Shown here in pieces: positions 26,521 through 35,782 of a DNA stretch of 64,000 nt (positions within the stretch are counted from its first letter, which is position 1; each line of letters begins with the position of its first letter). The notes beneath the pieces are model-generated. The model was given only the letters and a program-made list of their open reading frames with translations, was not told the origin of the DNA and ran no database searches. The translations under genes were made by a program, and so were the position numbers. Origin of the DNA: Marinisporobacter sp. (lineage in GTDB: Bacteria; Bacillota; Clostridia; Peptostreptococcales; Thermotaleaceae). The stretch is taken from assembly GCA_025210395.1 (NCBI GenBank), contig JAOARV010000067.1:186001-250000 (forward strand). Reading direction: 5' to 3'.

Positions 26521-27056
26521 TAAAATCCTTGAGATGAAAAAGCTTGTACGGTATCTAAAGGCCATATTCTAAAATCAGCTTTTCCTTCTATACTCTTTTT
26601 AGGTACAAATCCAAAGCATCTACTATCATTACTATCATTTCTATTGTCTCCCATAACAAAGATCATATCCTTTGGTACAATACCACTCGTTATACTATAT
26701 AATCTCTCCTGGTAATTTTCTTGACATATATAGGGTTCTTCCATTAACTTGTTATTAATATATAACTTTCCTTCCTTTACTTGAAAACGATCCCCTTCTA
26801 CAGCAATCACTCGTTTAATAAATAATTCTTCTTGTCGATCGTCAATAGGCGGATGAAAAATAACAATATCTCCATAATGGGGATTGGTAAATAGATATAT
26901 AATCTTGTTAATAAATAATTTATCATTATTCTTCAATGTAGGCTGCATGGACAGCCCTTGCACAATTGTAAAGCCAAAAACAAACCTTTCTACTAAGAGA
27001 GTCACCACAACAACTGTCAATATACATTTTAACCATTTAAACACCTCATCTAACAT
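26520..27056 (-). CDS. lepB: signal peptidase I (first copy)
   Basis: Membrane-bound serine protease that removes signal peptides. One N-terminal membrane anchor (about residues 10-30) is followed by the catalytic Ser36 in GLSMQPTL and Lys81 in FIKRVIAVEGD; MGDNRNDSNDSR is the family's box E. Length 178 is usual for Gram-positive type I enzymes. A second copy is encoded at 42780-43304. The ATG at 27056 has only a modest AGGATGTG site. It is monocistronic, next to the Lon-like gene. Confidence 0.93.
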   Translation of the reverse strand: MLDEVFKWLKCILTVVVVTLLVERFVFGFTIVQGLSMQPTLKNNDKLFINKIIYLFTNPHYGDIVIFHPPIDDRQEELFIKRVIAVEGDRFQVKEGKLYINNKLMEEPYICQENYQERLYSITSGIVPKDMIFVMGDNRNDSNDSRCFGFVPKKSIEGKADFRIWPLDTVQAFSSQGF

Positions 27057-27182
27057 ATCATCACATCCTAATAACTCTTTTTATTAAGCTTTTCCATATT
27101 TGAACCAACTTATAACTTCACAAAGCTTCCTTAGTTCATTATATGCTCAATGTATGTTAGAATATCCTTTGGAGGTGTAAAA

Positions 27183-27590
27183 ATGATAAAAATTACTGTA
27201 CCCGGCAAACCTATCAGTAAATCTAATTTCAAACTTAAAAATGTCCATGGACAAGTTTGGATGCCAAGACAAGGAAAACATAGTAAATATATTGCTTATG
27301 AAAATAAAATTGCTGGCTTCATTAACCAGCAATATGATGGCCCTCCTTTACAGGGAAATATCATTACGGTTATCAAACTTTTTTTCCCAGATCGTAGAAT
27401 GGGAGATTTACATAATTATCCTAAAAGTATTTGTGATGGTATTGAAAAAAGTGGTATTATTATAAACGATAAGCAATTAAAACCTGTTTTGCTATTTGAT
27501 CATATAGACAAAGAAAATCCTAGAATTGAAATAGAATTATATGAAGCTACTAAATATAAGGTAAACTACTCTATCGATCCAATAGAGTAA
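27183..27590 (+). CDS. RusA-like Holliday-junction endonuclease
   Basis: A 135-residue protein with the RusA-family pattern: N-terminal ITVPGKPISKSN, PRQGKHSKY, and the acidic core FPDRRMGDLHNYPKSI followed by CDGIEKSGIIINDKQL. RusA enzymes cut four-way DNA junctions and are usually prophage-borne, yet no phage genes are adjacent. The ATG at 27183 follows GGAGGTG; the open frame upstream is not used. Its 3' end overlaps the convergent CapA-like gene by 20 bases. Activity is inferred from the fold only. Confidence 0.75.
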   Translation: MIKITVPGKPISKSNFKLKNVHGQVWMPRQGKHSKYIAYENKIAGFINQQYDGPPLQGNIITVIKLFFPDRRMGDLHNYPKSICDGIEKSGIIINDKQLKPVLLFDHIDKENPRIEIELYEATKYKVNYSIDPIE

Positions 27591-28596
27591 TATATCCTAA
27601 TCCATTTCTTATTTCTATTTCATCTATTAATCCTTGAGAATACATTTTAAGTCTTTCTAAAATGTATTCTCCATCTTTTCCTTTGGCTATATGGGGTTGA
27701 CACTCCTTGATTCTTATTGGAGTAAGGGTTACTTCCTTACACTGATTATTTTCTATCTTTATATTTACAATAATGGTTTCATCCGTCCCCTTGTTCCTTT
27801 GCCTATCGAATACAAAATTCCCTAAACTATAAAAAATCAATTTATCCTTATATTTCTCTACTCCCTGAAGCACATGGGGATGATGTCCAATTACAAGATC
27901 CGCCCCCTGATCAATAGCTATATGGGCTAAGTTTTTCTGAACTTCGCTTGGATAAAATTCATATTCATTTCCCCAATGGAAGGAAAGAATTAAATAATCG
28001 CACCCTTCCTTGGCTTTCTTTATGGTATCCCCTATCTTTTTCATATTCACCCGTGAAATATCCATGCGTTCTTTAGAATATATATATCCTTCAGGCGGAA
28101 AAACACTATATCCTAAATATCCAAAACGTATCCCTTTTCTTTTCATAATTATCATCTTATTAGCCTTATGAGGATCTATAACCCCTAATGATTTTATATT
28201 TACTTTTTCTAAATGCTTTATTGTATCAGTAATTCCTATACTTTTATAATCCATAGTATGATTATTTGCAAGATTTAATATGTGAAAGCCAGCTTCCTTC
28301 AAAGCTTTTGCATTTTCTATATCTCCTCTAAAAATCAAATCTCTTCTTTTATAAGCAGCTACCCCTCTTTGAGTTATGGGACTTTCTAAATTCCCAAAGG
28401 TATTATCCCCTTTTCTTAAAATCTTTTCAACATTCCTATAAGGATAATCATATCCTTTTTCATTTAATACTTTTCGAACTCCTCGGTCTAGAAGAATATC
28501 TCCTACAAAAACTAATTCCACTTCTCTTTTCTCCATAACTCCTATGAATAAAATAGCTACTATAAAGAAAAGTATCCCTTTTATAATCTTTTTCAT
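27571..28596 (-). CDS. CapA family (metallophosphatase-like) surface protein
   Basis: Protein of 341 residues with an N-terminal membrane anchor (residues 5-20) and a calcineurin-like CapA domain outside the cell. Metal-site motifs are FVGDILLDRG (near 30), ANNHTMDY (near 110), FHWGNEYEFYP (near 205) and IGHHPHVLQG (near 240). The family takes its name from poly-gamma-glutamate capsule synthesis, but isolated CapA-like genes such as this have unknown substrates. It is the third gene of a cluster with the FG-GAP and DUF3160 genes upstream and starts one base after the latter ends. Confidence 0.82.
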   Translation of the reverse strand: MKKIIKGILFFIVAILFIGVMEKREVELVFVGDILLDRGVRKVLNEKGYDYPYRNVEKILRKGDNTFGNLESPITQRGVAAYKRRDLIFRGDIENAKALKEAGFHILNLANNHTMDYKSIGITDTIKHLEKVNIKSLGVIDPHKANKMIIMKRKGIRFGYLGYSVFPPEGYIYSKERMDISRVNMKKIGDTIKKAKEGCDYLILSFHWGNEYEFYPSEVQKNLAHIAIDQGADLVIGHHPHVLQGVEKYKDKLIFYSLGNFVFDRQRNKGTDETIIVNIKIENNQCKEVTLTPIRIKECQPHIAKGKDGEYILERLKMYSQGLIDEIEIRNGLGYITLLDR

Positions 28597-28597
28597 C

Positions 28598-30922
28598 TTA
28601 ACACCCTGAGCTATATGGCTCTACAGGTTCAGGAACTTCCTCTTTCCCTCCTTCTATAAAGCTTTTCATAAAACTTTTCTGAGAAGGCATTTGATCTTCC
28701 TTGATCATTTGTTGCCACTCTTCATCTGTAAGCCTTTTACTTTTTTCTAAAAATTCATAATAACTAAATACAGCTCCTCGTGTCATATATAATTTACCAG
28801 CAATAGGTACAACCACATATATTTCATAGGCAGGTCCTACACCTACTTCAAAATATCCTCCAGGACTAAACTCATTCGGTGCTACTGTATGGATATCTGC
28901 AATAACTGCCATATTTTTATCTGTTTCTGATGTGATTTCAAACCATCTATAAGCACCCTCAGCAAAGGAACTTGTCAAATATTCTAAATATCCTCCATAG
29001 GTTAAAAGCTGATAATTTTCTTCTTCTGTTAGTATTTCATTATTGAGTTCCTTTACAGAACAATTGATTAAAAAGTCTAATAAATCTTCAAAATCCTGCA
29101 TTTTACTTTCTATCTCACCTGTAAGAATTTCTTTTTCTTTTAAATTAGCTCTTGAATATTTTGTTAGCCACAATAATTTTTCATACACTTCTATACTAGG
29201 CTCTACATATCCCTTTACCTTTGGAGGCTCTTCTCCTCCACCACATTCTGCTCCACTCTGTTTTCCATAAAGAATCGTATCATGCTTTAATTCTGCCCAA
29301 CTCCCCATAGCTGTACTTAAAGATTTATCTAGCCATGCATTATTCATCATAAAAGACGGATATCCTTCTTCTATTGGCTTTAACAATCCTTTTAATGTCC
29401 ATAGCCATCCATAATACATATTGGATTGCCACTTTTTATCCTCTATTTTATTGAATTGATCTCTCATTTTATTAAAATTTTCTATATACTCAGGCCATTT
29501 TTCATTTTCATGATAAGTATTGACTTGAAGATCATAAGCACGATCTGACCCTAATACCCCCATAACATCTAATCCTGATGGAATAGGTCTCTCTATTGGC
29601 TTTACTAATGCTTGTAAAATCTCTGAATCTGGAATATATCTTTGCCCCATGAATCGAAACTGTTTTCCTACAGGGGTTGTAGCTTCAGTATATTCTTGCT
29701 TTATTTTAGGTTCTGGTAATTTGTCTGCTAGCTTATAAACTTCATCTAGTTTTCCTTGATCATTTAGCTGATCTAAATTAACCTCATCTCCATACACCTT
29801 TATAAAAATATTTTCATAATCATAAAAACTCAAATCATCTGCATTTCCTACATAAAATACAGTAGGATCATAAATTTTCTCCCATTTATTGATATCCTTC
29901 TCCCCATCATTTTCAAGAAGCAAGCTATAGGTTATGAGTAATGCTTGAAGGGTCTGTTCAATATCCCTTATCTTCTTATTATCTTTTTTAACATAGAAAG
30001 GGAAAGGAGCTTGCCCATACCACATCATAGTTTTAAAATATCTCTTTAAATCTTCACTTCTTGTATAATGACCTCTAGGTCTATATTGACTATAATCTAA
30101 CTGAAAAGGAAAAATAGTCGATGCTTTAAAGCCTTCCATCTTTCTAATCTGTTCAACCTCTTTATAAATCATATTTTTTACATCATCTGGAATTGTATCG
30201 GGCAATTCCTTTTCTAAAGTAGATAAAGCTACTCCAAAGTAAGCTACATTTTTGAGCTGCGCTTTTTTCACTTCTTCATTTTCTATATTTTCATATAAGT
30301 GAATAGACTTCTCTAGCATGTTCTCTGTAAGCTCTTCTAAAACAGTTACCAATTTTTCTTGTTCTAGCTTTCTCAATGAATAATCATAAAAAATATGATA
30401 TACCTGAAGAACTGAATCTGTTGTAACAAAGGAAGGTACTTTTTTATATTCATTATTCTCATATATGTAAAAAAGCTGTTCTTGTTTTGTTGGGCTTACG
30501 AAGAATCCATTTTTCGCTAATAGCTTCTTCTGATTTTCTGTAAATTCTCCGAATTGATCTATATTTTCAATATTTGATAAATCATCCATTACCTGATAGG
30601 GTTCTACCTTCCCTTTTACTTTTATAGGGTCAAAGGGAATATAGATATTCTCTCTATTTTCTTCTAATTGCAATACCGTTTCATCTACCCTGTATTTTTC
30701 TTGAGTAGCAACTACTTTAGTATCTTCCGTTTGCTTTTCTTCTTCTGTTTCTTGCATTTCTTTTGTCTCTTTCGTTTTTTCCTCTATATTTTTTTCTTCT
30801 ACTTCTTTTGTTGTAGGTTCTTCTTTTTTTACATGGGATGACGAACAACCTACAGATGAAAAAATCGTTACCCCTAAATAAACAAAACACAATAAAAATA
30901 TTCCCAATTTTTTCTTAATCAT
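28598..30922 (-). CDS. DUF3160 family lipoprotein
   Basis: A 774-residue secreted lipoprotein: signal peptide ending SVGCSS (lipid Cys near residue 26), a Glu/Lys/Thr-rich linker (about 30-75), then a long DUF3160 domain. The domain has conserved segments such as FVTTDSVLQVYHIFYDY (near 165) and WYGQAPFPF (near 305), and a C-terminal PGGYFEVGVGPAYEIYVVVP region. The function of DUF3160 is unknown. It overlaps the FG-GAP-like gene by eight bases and abuts the CapA-like gene, so the three are surely co-transcribed and all act outside the membrane. Confidence 0.85.
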   Translation of the reverse strand: MIKKKLGIFLLCFVYLGVTIFSSVGCSSSHVKKEEPTTKEVEEKNIEEKTKETKEMQETEEEKQTEDTKVVATQEKYRVDETVLQLEENRENIYIPFDPIKVKGKVEPYQVMDDLSNIENIDQFGEFTENQKKLLAKNGFFVSPTKQEQLFYIYENNEYKKVPSFVTTDSVLQVYHIFYDYSLRKLEQEKLVTVLEELTENMLEKSIHLYENIENEEVKKAQLKNVAYFGVALSTLEKELPDTIPDDVKNMIYKEVEQIRKMEGFKASTIFPFQLDYSQYRPRGHYTRSEDLKRYFKTMMWYGQAPFPFYVKKDNKKIRDIEQTLQALLITYSLLLENDGEKDINKWEKIYDPTVFYVGNADDLSFYDYENIFIKVYGDEVNLDQLNDQGKLDEVYKLADKLPEPKIKQEYTEATTPVGKQFRFMGQRYIPDSEILQALVKPIERPIPSGLDVMGVLGSDRAYDLQVNTYHENEKWPEYIENFNKMRDQFNKIEDKKWQSNMYYGWLWTLKGLLKPIEEGYPSFMMNNAWLDKSLSTAMGSWAELKHDTILYGKQSGAECGGGEEPPKVKGYVEPSIEVYEKLLWLTKYSRANLKEKEILTGEIESKMQDFEDLLDFLINCSVKELNNEILTEEENYQLLTYGGYLEYLTSSFAEGAYRWFEITSETDKNMAVIADIHTVAPNEFSPGGYFEVGVGPAYEIYVVVPIAGKLYMTRGAVFSYYEFLEKSKRLTDEEWQQMIKEDQMPSQKSFMKSFIEGGKEEVPEPVEPYSSGC

Positions 30923-31895
30923 TTTTTCCCTTCCTTTCTTTTATATAAATAATAGGAACGTAATCCTTTATCTTCTCTTCTGTCCACTTCTCCTCCTTAT
31001 ACGTTAACTTGACCCACTTAATTTTTTTCTCATTTTTCACCTTTGCATAAATCTTGTTTTTATCATCCTTACAAATCTCATAAATCTTATCATAAGAGGA
31101 ACTCTCCCTTATCCCCTCAAAACCAAACCCCTTCCACTTGTAGCTGTTTATAACATTTTTCCCATTCTTCAAGACCTCTATAGAAATAATTTCATCCATT
31201 TTGTCATGATCAATATCTGCAAATATATAATCCTCAAAAGGCTTTGATAGCCTTGACCCTCTCCATTTAGGTATGATTCCTTCATTCCAGTCATAGATAA
31301 AGGGTCTTTTTGCCATAATCGGATGAAATCTCGTTTTCTTATAAACTCCAATAGATATTTCTTTTTTTCCATCCCCATCTACATCTGCGGTTTGCACCTT
31401 CCATGGATTTAATTGCTGAAAGGTTTTTCTAAAAAACTCATGAAAAACTCCATCAAAAGAAAGGATCACTAATTCATTTCCGACAGATTCTCCTTTTTTT
31501 CCTGTAATCAAAAGGATTTCATCTATCCCATCCTGATTTAAATCATCTATAGCACAGCTTATAATCTTTCTGTTATCTTTTTTAACACTGTAGGTAATAA
31601 TCTTTTCATCCCTATCATAAAGTCTTAATTCGTCTTCTACTATAAATAAAATATATTCATCTTTATCACTTTTAACACATCCTTCAACTTTTACATTTTC
31701 CTTACCCATTCCAATCATTTTTAATGAATTTTTATTTTTCATCATATATATAGGATCATCCCAAAGCTTTATACAAAAGATAGAACCATTTATTGTCTCA
31801 CCTTTTATAAGGGAAACATATTCAAAAGATAAAAGTTGAATACTCCCTATCATTATTATAAAAAAAAATAGTATAAATTTCTTTTTTCTCGTCAT
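30915..31895 (-). CDS. FG-GAP/VCBS-like repeat exported protein
   Basis: A 326-residue exported protein with an N-terminal hydrophobic signal or anchor (about residues 5-22) and several beta-propeller-type calcium-loop motifs: DLNQDGIDE, ADVDGDGKKE and ADIDHDKMDE. These resemble FG-GAP/VCBS repeats, which often mediate binding outside cells. An earlier ATG at 31925 is open, but the ATG at 31895 follows GGAGTG at good spacing. It heads the cluster with DUF3160 and CapA-like genes. No precise function can be assigned. Confidence 0.7.
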   Translation of the reverse strand: MTRKKKFILFFFIIMIGSIQLLSFEYVSLIKGETINGSIFCIKLWDDPIYMMKNKNSLKMIGMGKENVKVEGCVKSDKDEYILFIVEDELRLYDRDEKIITYSVKKDNRKIISCAIDDLNQDGIDEILLITGKKGESVGNELVILSFDGVFHEFFRKTFQQLNPWKVQTADVDGDGKKEISIGVYKKTRFHPIMAKRPFIYDWNEGIIPKWRGSRLSKPFEDYIFADIDHDKMDEIISIEVLKNGKNVINSYKWKGFGFEGIRESSSYDKIYEICKDDKNKIYAKVKNEKKIKWVKLTYKEEKWTEEKIKDYVPIIYIKERKGKND

Positions 31896-32040
31896 GTCTA
31901 CACTCCACTTTATTTTTATATGCATCTTCTTAATTATAACAGTTTATTACTGAATAGGTAAATTGTGTTTTATCCAATAGAACAATAATTTTTAAATAAA
32001 AAAATTCGCATGTAGCTAATCGCATATGCTCATCTCCCAA

Positions 32041-32074
32041 GTTTTATTACAAAACTACTCTTTTGTAATAAAAC
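32041..32074. repeat. perfect 14-bp inverted repeat in divergent intergenic region
   Basis: GTTTTATTACAAAA and TTTTGTAATAAAAC are perfect arms around CTACTC. It lies between the FG-GAP gene (minus) and deoD (plus). No T-run follows on either strand, so it is more like an operator or a structured element than a terminator. The rest of the 31896-32293 gap holds the element at 32222 and otherwise nothing recognised. Confidence 0.6.
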
Positions 32075-32221
32075 TTACTCAAAGTAGTCAAACATTTGAT
32101 TTCTCTATCATAAGCTATCCACAGATTTTAAATTTTATAATTTCCTAACGAATAAAAAAACTATTATACCCTAAAGCTTCAATCTATAACTTTGTTCTTA
32201 ATATAAATTTTAAAACACCTC

Positions 32222-32238
32222 TTGACGAAATGGGTCAA
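32222..32238 (+). promoter_or_regulatory. inverted repeat TTGAC-n7-GTCAA upstream of deoD
   Basis: TTGAC (32222-32226) and GTCAA (32234-32238) form a 17-base dyad 55 bases ahead of deoD. The first arm could also be part of a -35 box (TTGACG). It may be an operator; no -10 box at ideal spacing is convincing. Confidence 0.35.
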
Positions 32239-32293
32239 AATAAGAGAAAATAATATTGATCATTATAATTAAAGTTTTTAGAGGAGGAAGAAA

Positions 32294-32992
32294 ATGACAG
32301 TACATATTGGCGCAAAAAAAGGAGATATTGCAGAAACTATTCTTTTACCAGGAGATCCACTACGTGCAAAATACGTAGCTGAAAATTTTTTAGAAGATGT
32401 AACATGCTACAATACGGTTCGTGGGATGTATGGCTATACAGGAACTTATAAGGGAAGAAGAATTTCTGTTCAAGGAACAGGTATGGGAATGCCATCGATA
32501 GGTATTTATTCTTATGAATTGATTTCTGAATATGGAGTAAAAAACTTAATCCGTATCGGTTCATGTGGTTCTTATCAAGCAGATGTAAAGGTGCGTGATG
32601 TAATTTTAGGCATGAGTGCTTCAACAAATTCAAGCTATGCTGAGCAATACGGTTTACCTGGAACTTATGCTCCTTCTGCTAGCTTTGAATTATTATTAAA
32701 AGCTAAAAATATTGCTGATGAAAAAGGAATTCCTACAAGGGTTGGAAATATTCTTTCAAGTGATATCTTCTATAATGCAGATTCAGACGCTTGGAAAAAA
32801 TGGGCAGAAATGGGTGTTTTAGCAGTAGAAATGGAAGCAGCGGCCCTTTACATGAATGCAGCTAAATTAGGTGCAAATGCTCTTACTATTTTAACTGTAA
32901 GTGATAGCTTAGTTTCACATGAAGAAACAACTGCTGAAGAAAGAGAAAAAACACTTACTGATATGATCGAAATCGCACTAGAATTAGCCTAA
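32294..32992 (+). CDS. deoD: purine-nucleoside phosphorylase
   Basis: Trimeric-hexameric NP-I family enzyme that splits purine (deoxy)nucleosides with phosphate to base and (deoxy)ribose-1-phosphate. The 232-residue product shows the family signs: [27 protein letters not shown] at the start, RIGSCGSYQ, the substrate loop [12 protein letters not shown] and the catalytic Asp in [10 protein letters not shown]. Length and lack of a long insert fit the bacterial DeoD group. AGAGGAGGAAG precedes the ATG. It is monocistronic, ended by a strong terminator. Confidence 0.95.
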   Translation: MTVHIGAKKGDIAETILLPGDPLRAKYVAENFLEDVTCYNTVRGMYGYTGTYKGRRISVQGTGMGMPSIGIYSYELISEYGVKNLIRIGSCGSYQADVKVRDVILGMSASTNSSYAEQYGLPGTYAPSASFELLLKAKNIADEKGIPTRVGNILSSDIFYNADSDAWKKWAEMGVLAVEMEAAALYMNAAKLGANALTILTVSDSLVSHEETTAEEREKTLTDMIEIALELA

Positions 32993-32994
32993 AC

Positions 32995-33035
32995 AAAAAT
33001 GAGGGAACGGTTTTATACCTTTTCCCTCATTTTTG
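32995..33035. terminator. bidirectional terminator between deoD and mnmA
   Basis: AAAAATGAGGGAA pairs with TTCCCTCATTTTT around a 14-base loop; A and T runs flank both sides, so it can stop both convergent genes. Confidence 0.88.
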
Positions 33036-33050
33036 ATAAACAAATATTCA

Positions 33051-34136
33051 TTATTTCATAACTAAATCTATTATACCTCCACCTATGACTTCATCTTCTA
33101 GGTAAAATACTACGGCTTGTCCAGGTGCAACAGCTCTTTCTTTTTGATCAAATAGTACCTGAACCCTATTATCTCCTAATCTTGAAATAGTAGCAGGTAA
33201 AAACCATCCCCACTGGCACACCTTCACCTTTACTTTCATCTCTTCTTTTAACTCATGAAAAAGTGTGAAATTTACATTTTTAGCCATCAGTCCTATTGAA
33301 TAAGTATCCTTATCATCCCCAAGAAGGATTTCATTTTTCTTTGCATCAATGCTCACAACAAACCTAGGAGGATTGAAGTTGATTCCAAGACCTCTCTTCT
33401 GACCTATAGTATATCGAACGATTCCTTTATGTTTTCCAATGATTTTCCCTGTCTGATCTACAAAATTCCCACTTTTTAATGCATCTTCAGATGCATTTTT
33501 TAGATAAGATATATGATCTTCATTTGGTACAAAGCAGATCCCTGTGCTATCGCTTTTTTTTCCTATTAAAGGATCAATTTTTAAAGCAATTTTTCTAACT
33601 TCTTCCTTTGAAGTAAATTTCCCAAGAGGTAATAAGATATGCTTTAATTGTTCCTGACTCAAGGAATGAAGATTATATGCTTGATCCTTTCTTTCTGGTA
33701 TTCCCCTAAATAGGCGATATCTTTTTAGGTCCTGATCATAGCAAATATCTGCATAATGTCCTGTAGCAATATAGTACGCACCAAAACTATGTGCTGTTTC
33801 TATAAGCTTTCCATATTTTATGATCCTATTACATGTAACACAGGGATTAGGGGTTCTACCTTTTAAATATTCTACTACAAACTCCTTTTTCACCCTTTTC
33901 TCAAAAATATCTTTATAATCTACCATATAGTGAGGTATATTAAGAATTTTAGCAATTCGTTTTGCATCTTTTATAAAGGAGGGTTCAACTACATTCTCAT
34001 TCTCATCATATTCATCAAAAACAGTCATTGTAATTCCTATAACCTCGTATCCCTCTCTTTTAAGAAGATATGCAGCAGCAGTACTATCTACACCACCACT
34101 TAAACCCACAGCTACTTTATTTTTATCGATCACCAT
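33051..34136 (-). CDS. mnmA: tRNA-specific 2-thiouridylase
   Basis: Adds sulfur to uridine 34 of Glu, Gln and Lys tRNAs. The PP-loop GLSGGVDST is near the N-terminus, catalytic cysteines lie in NPCVTCN (near 100) and STGICF (near 195), and TGHYA is also present. The product is 361 residues from the ATG at 34136 behind AAGGTGA; an open GTG three codons earlier overlaps that site. Clostridia often carry more than one MnmA-like protein, but the CxxC-Cys pattern is complete here. Confidence 0.94.
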   Translation of the reverse strand: MVIDKNKVAVGLSGGVDSTAAAYLLKREGYEVIGITMTVFDEYDENENVVEPSFIKDAKRIAKILNIPHYMVDYKDIFEKRVKKEFVVEYLKGRTPNPCVTCNRIIKYGKLIETAHSFGAYYIATGHYADICYDQDLKRYRLFRGIPERKDQAYNLHSLSQEQLKHILLPLGKFTSKEEVRKIALKIDPLIGKKSDSTGICFVPNEDHISYLKNASEDALKSGNFVDQTGKIIGKHKGIVRYTIGQKRGLGINFNPPRFVVSIDAKKNEILLGDDKDTYSIGLMAKNVNFTLFHELKEEMKVKVKVCQWGWFLPATISRLGDNRVQVLFDQKERAVAPGQAVVFYLEDEVIGGGIIDLVMK

Positions 34137-34193
34137 AGCTATCACCTTTTCATTGTATATACATAAATCTATCCTTTTGTGACATATTCTCTT

Positions 34194-35024
34194 TTAACTA
34201 TCTTTTGCCATTTCAGCTAAAATACGAGTAGTTGTATTTAATTCCTGTACAGCAGCTACAATTCCTTCTGTGGTATTTGCTTGCTTTTTCGTTGTTGTTG
34301 CAGTTTCATTAACAGCTGTAGCCATAGTATTAACAGCAGTCTTTATAGATTCTAAAATCTCATTTATATTTCCTACAGCTTTTTTTGTTTCATCAGATAA
34401 TTTCCTTATCTCTTCAGCAACAACAGAAAAGCCTCTTCCATGTTCCCCTGCTCTTGCTGCTTCAATAGCAGCATTTAACCCTAGCATATTTGTTTGATCT
34501 GAAATCTGTTTGATGTATTGTAAAATCGTATCCGTCTTCTCTACCTGCTTTTTTGTGTCTTCACTTTGAAGAAACATGTCCTTTGATGATTTTGTTATTT
34601 CACTTGCTCCATCAGCTATTTGTTCAATACTTGCAGAGATTTCTTCTAGGGAAGATGATACATTTTCTGATACTTCAAATAATTGATTTTGCTTTTTAAG
34701 GCTTCTTCCGAAGCCTACTGTTCCTATAACCTTTCCAAAGTCATCTCTTATAGGAATAACAATGGCTTTAAAAGGTATTCCAAAGTTTTCTTTTGGAATA
34801 ATTTTTATAACTTTTTTATTACTCATGATACAATCATACATTGCATCACCTTTTTTTATAGGATCCCCTTCCTTTTGAGGAATGGTAATTTCTCTTCCTT
34901 GAAAAAATTTTAATATAGCTTTTGTATCAGATACCCCCATAAAAGTATCCTCATCAAACAAATCCTTCATGTACTCTCCTATTTCAATAAAATGTTGTAA
35001 AGCTTTTTCACCTACTACCTTCAC
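34194..35024 (-). CDS. soluble methyl-accepting chemotaxis-type signalling protein
   Basis: A 276-residue cytoplasmic receptor without any membrane segment. The N-terminal half (about 1-115, with [18 protein letters not shown] and [22 protein letters not shown]) looks like a small sensor module. The C-terminal half has the receptor hairpin tip, [39 protein letters not shown], which contacts CheA/CheW in the family. The length of the coiled coil is short. GTG at 35024 follows GGAGTTGATAGG. The signal sensed and the motility link are unknown. Confidence 0.85.
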   Translation of the reverse strand: MKVVGEKALQHFIEIGEYMKDLFDEDTFMGVSDTKAILKFFQGREITIPQKEGDPIKKGDAMYDCIMSNKKVIKIIPKENFGIPFKAIVIPIRDDFGKVIGTVGFGRSLKKQNQLFEVSENVSSSLEEISASIEQIADGASEITKSSKDMFLQSEDTKKQVEKTDTILQYIKQISDQTNMLGLNAAIEAARAGEHGRGFSVVAEEIRKLSDETKKAVGNINEILESIKTAVNTMATAVNETATTTKKQANTTEGIVAAVQELNTTTRILAEMAKDS

Positions 35025-35149
35025 CCTATCAACTCCTCGTATTTCATTTATTAAAATTATAGTATATTTACTGACATAATTCTATAGGTATTATAGAAAA
35101 AGGGACTGGCTAAAAATTGTATATTTTCTGGTTCAAAATATGTTTTAAA

Positions 35150-35200
35150 CAAAAAAACATTTTATCAAAACATTGAAATTGCTTAGCTTTGATAAAATGT
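35150..35200 (-). terminator. terminator of the flavodoxin-like gene
   Basis: On the minus strand ACATTTTATCAAA pairs perfectly with TTTGATAAAATGT across an 18-base loop and is followed by TTTTTTTG. It lies 50 bases after the flavodoxin stop. Confidence 0.75.
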
Positions 35201-35251
35201 CTTTAAGTATTCCTAAAACTTTTTTTATTTACCCACAGCCCCTTCTTTTCT

Positions 35252-35737
35252 TTATCCGTTTATCATTTTTTTCACATTTTTTGCAACTCTTTCTGCAAAT
35301 ATTTCTACTCTTTCCTTTTGCTCCTCTGTTCCATCCTTTATACAAACTGCACCAAAATGAGTATATGGTAATCCTTCACTAGCTCCTACAGAATAAGCAA
35401 ACATTCCTTTCACTAATAATTCACTTAATATAGCTAATTCTGCATGATCTGCTCCACCACCTAAAAAGTTTTCAGTAGCAAATACACACCCTACTTTTCC
35501 TGCAAATTTTAATTTACACGTATCTAACCATTTTTTCATTTGCCAAGAATAAGATCCTGCATATGTAGGTGTTCCGAAAAATACTACTTTTGCTTCTTCC
35601 AAAAACGCAGTATCCACATCATTAATAGACATGCATTTTGTTTCAACACCTTCTACCTTTTCTGCTCCCTTAGCAACAAGCTTTGCTACATGATCTGTAT
35701 TTCCTGTTTCACTGTGATAAATAATTGCAATTTTCAT
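35252..35737 (-). CDS. flavodoxin family protein
   Basis: FMN-binding electron carrier or NAD(P)H-type reductase of the flavodoxin-like fold, 161 residues. The phosphate loop IYHSETGNTDHVAK (about 5-18) and the FFGTPTYAGSYSWQMKKWLD segment (about 55-75) are typical of the long-chain WrbA/flavodoxin-2 type. The third ATG (35737) has GGAGGAG at suitable spacing; two upstream ATGs are in the ribosome site. It is monocistronic with a strong terminator. No partner is adjacent, so its redox partner is not known. Confidence 0.85.
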   Translation of the reverse strand: MKIAIIYHSETGNTDHVAKLVAKGAEKVEGVETKCMSINDVDTAFLEEAKVVFFGTPTYAGSYSWQMKKWLDTCKLKFAGKVGCVFATENFLGGGADHAELAILSELLVKGMFAYSVGASEGLPYTHFGAVCIKDGTEEQKERVEIFAERVAKNVKKMING

Positions 35738-35782
35738 TTTTATCATCTCCTCCATTTTTTATAAATAAAAACGCATTGATTT

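Noticed and set aside
31896-32293. Purine riboswitch ahead of deoD
   Set aside because: No three-way-junction core with the conserved loop bases was recognised; only inverted repeats are visible.
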